NCBI GenBank assembly: GCA_963693285.1
Contig: OY848918.1
Coordinates: 6,081,876 to 6,145,875 of the forward strand
Origin: Xestospongia muta
Lineage: Eukaryota; Porifera; Demospongiae; Haplosclerida; Petrosiidae
DNA: 64,000 nucleotides
Direction: 5' to 3'
A program made the position numbers and the translations under genes. This document shows, piece by piece, positions 22,576-33,008 of the stretch. How positions within the stretch are numbered: the first letter of the stretch is position 1; each line of letters opens with the position of its first letter. The notes beneath the pieces were generated by a model. It did not search any database, was not told the DNA's origin, and worked only from the letters and a program-made list of their open reading frames with translations.

Positions 22576-24110
22576 CTAATAACTTGACACATTATTTATA
22601 ACATATATGTAAATTTCCTCAATGTTTTTTGTGTCAATATCATTGTGTGTTATGCCCAACCTGGTCCAAAGAAGTATATCAACTTCATCTTTGAAAGATG
22701 ATGGATAAAATGTTGGTTTTGGTAAGCTCTCTCGTGACATAGCATATAACAAAGAATTTACTGGCTGAATGTGATCATGAGCATCTAACAGAGAAAGTAA
22801 AGTGTGCATAATATTTACTTTAACATACCATCAACTGAAGGCATTTCAAAAAGGTCATTAGGAATACCAGATGGAAGAGACACTGATCTATTCTCTCGTA
22901 TTCTATGAGAGTTCCAGTACTCTTTAAATTCCTCTAGCTCCTTATTAATAAGATGAGCTGAAGCATACGCTAAGGCACATTTGTGCAGTTGTAAGTAACT
23001 CACGTTCTTTAAAGTCCTAAAATTAAAAACATAAATAATAGACATTTGTTTTACAACCTTAAACAAATTAATCCACCATGATGTTTTTAGTCGTCTTAAT
23101 AGTGACCACCATCTCTCAATTTTCTGTAACAGATATTATGAACACTGAAATAGCTAGTACATGAGTGAAACTTACAACATTAGATTTTGAAGGTCCATAA
23201 ATATAAGAATGCTTATGTAGAGGTGATTCATTTTTGATATGAAAGGCAATATGTAGAGAAGCTACGACACAGTTCTCTGTTCCATGGTCTGATCTTAGAT
23301 ACTATGGAATGCCTACATGTATGCATCCATCATTCTGTTTGTGTCATAATCTATATTGTATATACCTGCTATCTCCTCAACTGCTTCCAGATAAAACGAG
23401 CTATAATGGATTATGATTTGTAGGTGAGAGATGTAACCATAAGATTTTACGAGAAAAACTAATAGAGTAAACAATACCAAATAATATATATATTATTCTC
23501 ATTTTTCATATATGTACCCATCAATGCATCCATGAATGGCTAATCCATACGGAGATAATTTGTCATACCCATCCATATGCCAGACATAGTTAGGTCCCTT
23601 TAATGAAAGGCCAAGTACAATTAACATTATTAGTATACTAATAAACAAATATCATACTTTGTTACAATAAACTCTTCATTTGAACCTTCTCTTTTTTCGA
23701 GCCATCACCCCTTCAGGATCCACTTCTTGAAGAACGTTCATCACTGTACTCATATAAATATGCAATTATAATTACCAAAATAAAATGAACATACCTTCTA
23801 ACAATGTAGCCATATCTGTCCCGTAAAAGTTTCCAAACACCTCTATATCCTCTCAGCCCATCTGAAGTTTCCAGACTTTTTCTGAGCAATGCCTTTGTAA
23901 CATCATAATTGGGGTCAGGTGAACATCTTTTTAAATGTAACCTTTTCAATGTTAGTTTCAGCCAACTTAAGCTAAGTAGGATATGGTTAAATATATCATC
24001 ACAAATAATGATACATTGCAATACAAAGTAATGTAATTACCTTTTCTTCACACCATGGACTTCCCTCAGTCTTGTTAAAATTTCTTTATAACTTCTCCAA
24101 AAGTAAAACA
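22576..24110 (-). pseudogene. Second integrase-type transposase (decayed)
   Basis: Read on minus, pieces follow the order of an animal integrase-core family: TSDGLRGYRGVWKLLRDRYG; EVDPEGVMARKKRRFK; GPNYVWHMDGYDKLSPYG with the first Asp; LRSDHGTENCVV with the second Asp; KIERWWSLLRRLK with the Glu; then the C-terminal part (FKEYWNSHRIRENRSVSLPSG, then SVDG and DAHDHIQP). An in-frame TGA sits at 23676-23678, and a frame break follows the segment SPTNHNP near 23400. It is related to, but clearly different from, the transposase at 10224-12013 (HMDGYDK against HLDGNHK). Confidence 0.8.
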
Positions 24111-24239
24111 TAGTCCTTATAATACCTACAATTACACTAAAATAATGACGATTAAGTTTAAACTAGCTACCATCTAATTCATCCATTTTTCAATAAGTAA
24201 CACACTACTATTAAGCAAAAATAAGGAGTTAAATTTGTT

Positions 24240-24487
24240 CAAGAAATTTCTCGTATCCGGACGGTACAGAGGCTAACCTAGGCTGGAAAATCGCCGTGTC
24301 AGTCCGTATTTACTTGTCGTATCCGGGGAAAAATTTGGAAGGAAAAATCCGCGTATCCGCCTGGAATTTTTGACGTATCCGGGCCGACATCGTCCAACCC
24401 GGCCGGCCGACAAAATCACCCTGTCCGGCGGGAAAAATCGACGCATCGGGACGGGTTTCAGGACAAGGGATTGTCCCTCTGGGCCAC
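24240..24487 (-). repeat. Right GC-rich terminal block
   Basis: About 250 bp of GC-rich DNA with several CGTATCCGG units, inverted with respect to 19367-19502. It ends CCCTCTGGGCCAC. Confidence 0.82.
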
Positions 24488-24658
24488 ACTTCCGCTGAAC
24501 GCTAAAAATCAGGATGCGTTATGGCCAGTGGCGAAGCTGGACCCTATTTGATGGTGGGGCCTTAATAAAAATAATCATCATGTTAATTAACTATTTTTAA
24601 TAATTTCTAGTTATTAGTAGGAGGTGTGTCCAATTTGTTTTATTAACTATTAACAGTA

Positions 24659-24951
24659 TTAAGACAGTCTGATAATTCTGTTTTTGTCGATCCCTTCGAA
24701 TTCTTGAATAGTCTCTTCAATAAAGGTTGGAACGGAACAGAGGTCTCTCTCCAGTGATAGCAAGGAAATATCAGCAAGACTGTTGTTGGACATTGTACTT
24801 CTCAAATGAGTTTTGATCCTACCTAATGTTGAAAAACTCCTTTCACACTGGGCCGTACTCACCACCAATGTCAAGGCAACATGCATGAGCTTGTTGATGG
24901 TGGGAAAAGCAGCTTGCAATGGCAAAAAATGAGTGTATAGAATATACCTTA
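24659..24951 (-). pseudogene. hAT transposase C-terminal fragment (ZMYM1-like)
   Basis: Contains the hAT dimerisation signature (STAQCERSFSTLGRIKTHLR, then LLSLERDL), as in zinc-finger MYM-type hAT derivatives. The frame is interrupted upstream by the foldback element at 24955, and little recognisable transposase follows beyond it, so this is an internally deleted copy. Confidence 0.8.
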
Positions 24952-24954
24952 TAC

Positions 24955-25287
24955 TAGTCTCGTCCCCAGACCTACTCGCAAGCTTAAAGTAGGTCTGGTC
25001 ACACGGCTTGACTTTTGTGTCCCCAGTAAGGAATGTGGCGCGGGTGTTGGTATGCAATTAGAGGTAGTGTGAAATATGAATATCATCAAATTAAAGTGTT
25101 AAAGCAGATTTGATGAAGAGTAGCCATCCATTCGCTTTCACGCATACTTTAATTTGATCATTTCATATTTCACACTACCTCTAATTGCATATCAACACCC
25201 GCGCCACATTCCTTACTGGGAACACAATAGTCAAGCCGTGTGACCAGACCTACTTTAAGCTTGCGAGTAGGTCTGGGGACGAGACTA
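24955..25287. repeat. Foldback MITE with 9-bp duplication
   Basis: Nearly perfect palindrome with arms of about 130 bp: TAGTCTCGTCCCCAGACCTA on the left and its inverse on the right, around a loop near 25090-25130. It is flanked by ACCTTATAC (24946-24954) and AGCTTATAC (25288-25296), a 9-bp duplication with one mismatch, as in Mutator-type elements. Confidence 0.88.
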
Positions 25288-25846
25288 AGCTTATACCAGT
25301 CAGAACTAAACGACCTCGCTTTATCCGAAAAGAAGGTGACTAGAAATTTGATAAGAGGTTGACAAGGTATAGATGATACTGTTGACGCAATGTTATTAAT
25401 AATACAACTGCTTACAGTTATAGATGAAGTGCACGGAGTCAGTTCATTTGAATTGATGTCGGCATTACATCAGCAACAGTCTCCCTCTCATTCTCAGATA
25501 CTTCTCATACAAATACTCTAATAGGATAAGATGTGTAAGTGTACATCAGTGCATGCTTTCTTCTAACCATTTTCATTTCTCTCTTGATTATGGTAGTCAT
25601 CAATCAGTATCAGTGGCATCAGTGCTCTCTTACCTTCTCCTTTTGGTATTGTCAGACTTATTGATACAGTTAGTCAGTTAAACAGTGACAGATGTCTACT
25701 CATATTTTACTACATGTGGTTTCCAAAAGCCACCCCCATAGTTATTGTATAAACATTAAACAATGAATATAATTATTATTTACAATGAATATAATTATAA
25801 AACAAATGATGGTAGGGCCTAGGTCCCCTCAGGCACGCCACTGGTT

Positions 25847-28800
25847 ATGGCTACGAACCAATCTCAAGGAGGATCGTACCAGCAGGTGCCTTTGACAAAT
25901 CTAGGTGAAGACGTGGAAAACACTGAAGAGGATGAAACATCATCATCCACACAAGATCAACACATCTTTCAGTCCAATAAAAGTACCATCAAGATCATTG
26001 TCTGGTTTGTTAAACTGCTTTTTTTTGGTGGAATACTGACATGTCTTGTCCTCAGTAAGCTAACAATACTCAAGATATTTTCAGATTTATATGTTTTGAG
26101 TAACTTTAGTATCTACATTGTTCCAGAAAACTCCACTAATAGTACTAGCGACAACTCGCTTACACGTGCTGCTAACCTTTACTGGATGCTGTTCTTTATA
26201 ATAATGATACCCAATCTGATTGCCTGGATACGAGCAATATTGAATGGATTGTTAACCAAATCTCCTAGTCATCTATGGCCCAAAAAATCTGCATTGTTAA
26301 TAGTAAGTGAATTAAGTATGTATTCGCCTCATATCTAGGTTTTTGGTAAAAGGAAGTAACTATTGTTATTTAGTTGTACTAACTGGAGTTGTACTTTAAA
26401 CTTAGAAACTTAAAATATCATTGATTGTTATCACACACGGCAGTAAATTGTAATTCTTTACTTACATTTACAAACTTGAGTTATATTATCCATAAACAAA
26501 GCTTTGCCACAAGATAACAATTTTCACTAGATAAATTTGTGTATAAAATAATGAAGTCATTAAAGTGACCACTCATAATCTACACCTGTGGTAGTTTTTG
26601 TACCAACCATCACATGGCACTATAGGAGATTGTGCTGGCCATGTAGTAAAATTAACATCACTTTATGACCATCCAATTTGTTATTAGATGAGCTTTGTGG
26701 TAAAGGCATTATCATGTATGAAGACATAGTCCAAACCTCTTATTGACCAGGATGACGGAATCATTGAATTTTTTAGTATTTTTAAATATTGAAATCTATC
26801 CATCTTGCATTTGACTTGCACAAACATGTCCATATCATTGTCACAGATACATCTTTATACCATTGCACTACCACCACCACCACCCTTTATTGTGCCCTGT
26901 GCACAATCCTCATTAAAGTCTTATGATAGTCTATGTCATATGTTAAACTGTTACTATGGAAGATATTATACTTAGACTCATCTGCTTATACAACTTTCTT
27001 CCACACATCCTTTGTCCAGTCCCTGTGATCGTTTGGCCACTGGAGCCATTGTCATTTGTGTCGTGGGTGTCCAAACTCTTTGAGCACTGATTTATAAGTA
27101 TAGGCAATGTAGATGAATGCACACGTTTACCAAATTTTGAAGTTTATTATAATGTTTTTAAATTTTTTATAGGGTGTACTAAATGCAGGTGCGGAGGCAG
27201 TTACAGAGTCATTTCTTGTGTTCTATGTCTTCATTACTCTTCCACCTGAGATAACTGTTATTTTGATGTGTGGAGTATTTAGTACACACTCACTGTTTCA
27301 AGCTGTTACTAATGTGTACTATTATTGCAAACGTGTTAATAATAGAGATTATTCTCCCATTGGACATGATAGTGCTAATCTCCTACTTCAACATGAAAAA
27401 CGTCGTCACTGTTTGGTTAATTTCATCATGATATGTGGGTTTCTCTGTCAAATACTTAGCTTACCGTGTGTAATAACATTTCTCATAAAAGCACATGTTC
27501 ATGTGGGAGACAACAAGATATTAGGATTAGTACTTGTCATACCATGTTTATTAATTCTCTCCATTAGTTGGTCTAATCTAGTGCAAAAGTTCACATTCAA
27601 GCCAGACGAAGAATCATTAAAAAAGGTACTAGAGAGAAAGAAATCTCGTAAATCACACCAAACAGATGATGATGATAAGACAATTATAACAGCAAGATGG
27701 AAATCAAGTAAGAAATGTGTACAAGTAAATGTATGTGATTGGTATGTGAAATTTTTAAATTTCTCAACATTTTTATTTTTATAGTGCATAGATATTTTAT
27801 AATATGCTTATTAGTTAGTTGTCCATTCCTATAAATTATATTCATTATAGCATTAAACCTTTGTTATGATAAATGTCTTCATTAAATGTCACAATGTAGG
27901 TTTTATAGCATCATCTGTTCGTCTCCTCATCTACCCCTTTGCCACATACTTTATCTTTCGATTCATGTACCAATTGGATACAAATGAAAGAGTTGATCCT
28001 TGGGCACTTCGAATTCATAATATTTTAGATACACCACTCACTATTTCAGAAGCTTTTAACTGGAACAATTTCTACAGGGCAGTTTTTTGCACACATATTG
28101 TCACCAGTTTCTTAGCTTATATTTTGTCATGGCTTGCTTGTTATATGACTCTACATATAAGTGGACTAGAACTACCAATATTACTGGCTACACCTTTTAC
28201 TTTAGCTCTTTATTTTATATCAAACTCTTCAGTAGCAGTACCTGTATTTAAAACTACAATCACATTATTTCCATTTCAAGCTAGAGGTTGGGAAGATGCT
28301 ATAGTGTCAAAATGGTTTACTCTTGCTTTTTGTTTATCTATTATTCTATGGATTGGACAACAACTAGTATCAGGTTTCAATCTTTACAAAGCTAAAAATG
28401 CCATTCTTGCTTCTGATGAGAACATGTTTGTTAGACCTTATTACAACAGTGTTCTATTAGAGCAATACTTAGCTATCAATCGTGATGTATCCCATCAAGC
28501 ACAAGTGAGAAAAGATGGCAGTCGGGAAGCTTGTAAAGTTTTTATATGTTCAACAATGTTTCGAGAGAACTCTACAGAAATGAGACAAATGCTTCAGTCA
28601 ATTGATTGTGTTGCTGAGTACTATAAACAAATACACAGAACGTGTGATCACTTTCAGCCACTTAATGTTTCTGATGGTTGCTGTCAAGAAGATGAACTCT
28701 CACAATTATGTAAAATGTATGATCACTTTGAGTCACATATCTTTTTTGATGGTGGCTGTCGAGAAGATGAACCCTCATCATTTGCAATACAACTTATGAG

Positions 28801-31533
28801 TTTAGTACATGAAGCATTAGGTGTGGAATTGACACAAGCAAAGAAACAGAAGACACCTTATGGTTATCGTTTTACATGGACACTTCAAGATTGTATGCCA
28901 TTTGTTGTTCATCTCAAGGATAACTTAAAAGTTCGGAACAAAAAAAGATGGAGTCAAGTTATGTACATGAACTATGTGCTTAATCATCGTTCTGACAGAG
29001 ATGGACTTGATCTCAACAATACCTTTATACTTACTACAGATGCTGATATTAAGTTTCAAGCAGAGTCAGCTGTAGTTCTTTTGGATATGTTAGCTCGTGA
29101 TCCACATGTGGGTGCAGTATGTTCACGTACTCATCCACTTGGGAGCGGTCCTCTTTACTGGTATCAAATCTTTGACTATGCTGTAGGTCATTGGCTGCAG
29201 AAAGGTGCTGAACATATACTAGGCTCTGTCTTGTGTTCTCCAGGTTGTTTTAGTATCTTTCGTTGCTCCGCACTTCAGGATTGCTTGCTTGCATATTCTA
29301 GTGGGGTTAACAATGCAATGGAGTTCTTAACGAAGGATATGGGTGAAGATAGGTGGTTGTCTACACTTCTTATAGAAAATGGTTGGAGATTGGAGTATTG
29401 TGCTATATATAATGCTCACACCTACTGTCCTGTGGATTTTGATGAATTCTATAAACAACGTCGTCGTTGGATTCCATCAACTGTAGCTAATTTATGGCTA
29501 TTGATATCAAAAGCAACTAAAATCACAGCCAACAATGAAACAATTGGTTGGTTATTCATCATCTATGAGATTTTTGTCATCATCTCAACAATAATATCTC
29601 CAGCTACAGTCATTTTAATTATAGCTTCTGGACTATCAGTTGCCTTTGGCTTGAATGGTGTCGCTATAACAATCACTCTTGTTATAATTTCTGTTGTTTA
29701 TGGAATAATCTGTGTTTTTTGCAGTCAAAGAATTCAATTGGATATTGCAAAAGGTTTGACTTTCCTTTTTGCTGTTGTAATGGCTGTCGTTATTGCTGGA
29801 ATTATTAAAGACACCGCTGAAGATATTATTAATTGGGATACCAACCACCATGACAGTGGAGTCAATGAATCAGATCATGTTATACTTCCTATTGCTCAAA
29901 GCACTATATACATAGGCCTCTTTGGTGTTATTTTTATAATAACTGCCATACTTCATTTTTGTGAGTCTTTTGCTCTCTTTCATTGCTTATGGTATCTTCT
30001 GGGTTTGCCTTCTGGTTATCTTCTACTTCTAATATATTCTTGTGCTAATCTCAATAGCAGGAGCTGGGGTACACGAGAAGCCAGTGTTACAACACCAAAT
30101 ATATTCTCTGTAATCTGGCAAACAAGTAAAACTTTTATAACAAAATGCTTGGCAAGGAAAAAATCACCCAATCAAATGAAAAATGACGGAGGAATTGAAA
30201 GATTGGTGGATAGTAACGAAAACACGGCAATTAATAAAGACAAAGAACATCCCAATCTTGAGCAGCAATGGGTGGGTTTAGAGGAACCACCTGAAGAAGA
30301 AATGGCTGGTAAGATGTTTGTGTACAATACCTTAATATATATGATGATTTCTGATAGAATATCCCTGGTTATTGAATTGGCTTCAAAGTAACCAAAGTGA
30401 GGTAAGTCATCTTGTTACAATAACACACTGCCTAATTGCTTTCAATGTTGTTACACAGCAATTCTATAATTTGTTTGCTAAAGAAGGGTATACTGAAGAA
30501 TGGTATGTGTCAGGAATGACCGAAGAGGTAAGCAGTCTACATTATATTACTTCTAGTAGTTTGTGATTTTCTATGAGTATATGTCCACATATAAATATAA
30601 CACAGGAGATAACAGACATTGGAGTGAAGCCTGTGGGATATGTTCGTCACTTGGACAAAGCAATTAAGAAAATTCCTCAATCTCCAATTCAAGCTGGAGT
30701 ACCAGTAATATTATAATAACTACATATAGACTATAGACTACTTCAATTACATTTTGTAGGAATCTGTTGAGAGTTGGATCAAGGATTTAAAAATGGATAC
30801 TGAAGAGGATGGATATATTAAAAAATTTCATAATGCTGGATATTATGGAGAACAAGATGTTGAAAATATCAAAAAGATAACTGAAGAGGAGCTAAAAAAT
30901 GATATCAAGGTCTATAAGAAAGGTATTTCATTTAACAAATGACATTTTGGAAAACATGGTATTTAACAATTTTCAGGTCATATTAAGAGATTAATGCAAG
31001 GGATAACTCAATTGAAAATAAGAAATGAAGGTACGAATGCTCCTTCATTAATTTACATACAATGTACTATTATAATATTAGATGAAAAGAGAATTGCTAA
31101 AACACAGATGATATTGCAGCCAAGTAGTGATCACCCTAATGTTGACCACCTTGATGATGATGAGAGGAAATTTTGGGTGGATACAATTGAAAAGAACTTC
31201 AAACCTATTCCTGATGAATTGACACGTGTCAATGAATTACATGATGATCTCAATAATCTTCGTAATTATACCCTCATAGCAATCCTGTTAATTAATATTA
31301 TTTGGCTCATCCTTATTGCTGTGTTTACATTTAATGAATTAGAATCATATGGTCTAAGTAAACAGATTCTTGGTCTGCTGTTCTTAGCTGTATATGCCAT
31401 AATACTGTCAGTACAGTTCGTGGGTATGATACTACACAGATTAGTAACTTTGGCTCATTATATTGCTCGTCTCAATCAAGATTTACCTATTGAACAAACT
31501 CTGCCATCAAGAGAAGATGAGACTCGTGTCTGA
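25847..31533 (+). CDS. Chitin synthase with two SAM-like domains (1426 aa)
   Basis: Makes chitin from UDP-GlcNAc at the membrane. Nine exons: 25847-26302, 27173-27707, 27900-30308, 30358-30401, 30459-30527, 30606-30704, 30760-30922, 30977-31030 and 31082-31533. All keep frame (4281 nt). It has an N-terminal multi-helix membrane region and then the GT2 catalytic core: CSTMFREN, TTDADIKF (about residue 709), GEDRWLS (about 811) and QRRRW (about 849). Transmembrane helices and SWGTRE (about 1053) follow. Residues about 1134-1204 (PWLLNWLQ, then MTEEEITDIGVKPVGYVRHL) and 1205-1276 (SVESWIKDLKM, then ITEEELKNDIKVYKKGH) look like tandem SAM domains. A terminal segment (ERKFWVDTIEKNFKPI) and two more helices end it. 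Skipping the 66-bp intron at 31031 would keep frame too. The 870-bp first intron holds nothing recognised. Confidence 0.93.
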
Positions 31534-31924
31534 ATTGAATGAATCAGTTTCATTATTTAGATCATATACTTTGTGTTGTTTAGCAAAATTAATTTACAAT
31601 TATTGATTTATGCATATAATTTGCACATATACATACATATTTGAACACGTGATTAAGATGGATGTCCATTTCACACATGACAACATAGTTTATTTCAACA
31701 GCAGTTATAATTACATGCTTTTTGGATTATAATTATTATTAAAAATATACATAAATTAAACCATTATTATTATTATTATTATTCCTATTGTTAAACTGTT
31801 TCACTTTTTAAAAGCATTAACGTAAAATGAAAATCTTTAGATAACAAAAAATCCTAAAATGTATACATATATAGAAATTAATAATGGTATAAAGAATTTA
31901 TAATATTACACATTATTATTAGCT
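31534..31924. other. Intergenic, no gene
   Basis: AT-rich 3' flank of the chitin synthase, including an ATT microsatellite near 31760-31785. No coding signal. Confidence 0.45.
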
Positions 31925-32331
31925 ATTATTGTCTCATGATCAGAGAGTGTAATCTCAATAGGTAAAGCTTGATTGAGATAAACAATATACCTAGTTATTA
32001 ATCTATTTAGTAACATATCCACAAACTGTACTGACAGTAAACATGGCATATATACAAGAACAGCAGACAAAGAAACCGAGTACTGAGGCCAAGTCTTCCT
32101 AAATCATAAAATGTAAACACAAATGTAAGAACAAGCTGAACAAGATCACTTAACAACATGACTATAATAACGTGGTTACCAGATTATCACATAATTCATT
32201 AGCAAATGTATGAGGACAGTTTCAATTGTATGCAACCAGAATGCTGTCTCATTTTCTTCAAGTTGGCCATTGGGATTTTCATTTGTCAATATCATCTATG
32301 CTTCAGCAATTCTCTCTTCATCTAATAAAAG
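31925..32331 (-). pseudogene. Chitin synthase 3' end, inverted decayed copy
   Basis: Read on minus it follows the last exon of the neighbouring chitin synthase: LLDEERIAEA, then a stop, then ENETAFWLHTIET, VFTFYDLGRLGLS, SVQFVDMLLNRLIT and YLNQALPIEITL. There are at least one stop and one frameshift. It starts exactly at the exon-9 side (TTAG/ATGAAG), so it includes genomic, unspliced sequence. It is a tail-to-tail partial duplicate. Confidence 0.85.
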
Positions 32332-32337
32332 CAAATT

Positions 32338-32450
32338 ACTTGATGTCAGAGAACATTTAGACGCAGCAATACAGCAAACTGAACTGATAGCACCACGATC
32401 TATACATTACAATTAAAAGCAATAATTCTATACAAAGAATACAAGGAAGG
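32338..32450 (+). pseudogene. Fragment of the death-fold/helical-repeat gene
   Basis: Close to 38930-39045 of the gene at 36373-39359: CTTGATG-C-AGAGAACAT, then CAGCAATACAGCAAACTGAA and AAAGCAATAATTCTATACAA. A short deletion removes NVDT. It is directly joined to the chitin synthase fragment on its left and the duplicated segment on its right. Confidence 0.9.
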
Positions 32451-32967
32451 CAATAAATGACCTGTATCTGCTTTAATATGTATGGCTTTTACTTTGAATT
32501 GATATTGTATATTTATAGGTTTATTAGGTTTATAGCTGTTAAAATCCATATGTAGATGATATATACCAATACCACATTGTCATTAATAAGTTAAGATTGA
32601 TTTCTACACTATTTACACTTACATTCTTGCTCAGTCAGAATGTATACTAACATTGCCATAATTGATTGGTCGACTTCTAAATCATTTAGAACTTTTTAAA
32701 TAAGAATTTACTTTGACTAAATTAAAGTCATAAAATATAGGATTGGACAATCTTGTCATTGAGCACAGTACATCATATACAAGTGAACTGTATGTGTATA
32801 GAGTAATCAGTGATTATAACTTAATTGGTTTTAAATTAAATAAAAACACTTGTCAATAATATACCTATACACTTTAAAATATATAATTGAAATACTAATT
32901 TATTTAGCATATAAATAACACTCAATAATATTAATGTCACACAAACATTGCAGACTATATAACTATA
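32451..32967. repeat. Duplicated segment, copy B (unoccupied site)
   Basis: Matches 9225-9685 joined to 18041-18097. The transposon target is intact here as a single ATAAAT at 32911-32916. Its left part is similar to the minus-strand FN3-family gene (39905-39990). Confidence 0.92.
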
Positions 32968-33008
32968 TATAGTTAGGGTATACATATTATACCAGTATCA
33001 GTTATCAG

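Larger units (their letters stand above)
19367..24487. mobile_element. 5.1-kb DNA transposon with integrase-type transposase and kinase cargo
   Basis: Both ends carry a GC-rich inverted block in otherwise AT-rich DNA. The left starts GTGGCCCAGAAGGACAATCC, and the right, read inward, starts GTGGCCCAGAGGGACAATCC. Both then carry TGAAACC, GGATACGTCAAAAA and GGCGATTTTCC motifs; the left block is about 135 bp and the right about 250 bp. Inside are a decayed kinase gene on plus (19571-22260) and an integrase-type transposase on minus (22576-24110). I found no clear target duplication, so two independent solo elements in opposite orientation remain possible, but the transposase between the ends favours one element. 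Confidence 0.7.
24526..25843. mobile_element. 1.3-kb hAT element at the chitin synthase start codon
   Basis: Ends are CAGTGGCGAAGCTGGACC on the left and the inverse of CAGTGGCGTGCCTGAGG on the right. A perfect 8-bp duplication, GTTATGGC, flanks it at 24518-24525 and 25844-25851. The body holds a C-terminal hAT transposase fragment (24659-24951, minus) and a nested 333-bp foldback element. The right-hand duplication contains the ATG of the chitin synthase frame, so the insertion split the leader from the coding sequence but regenerated the start codon. Confidence 0.9.
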
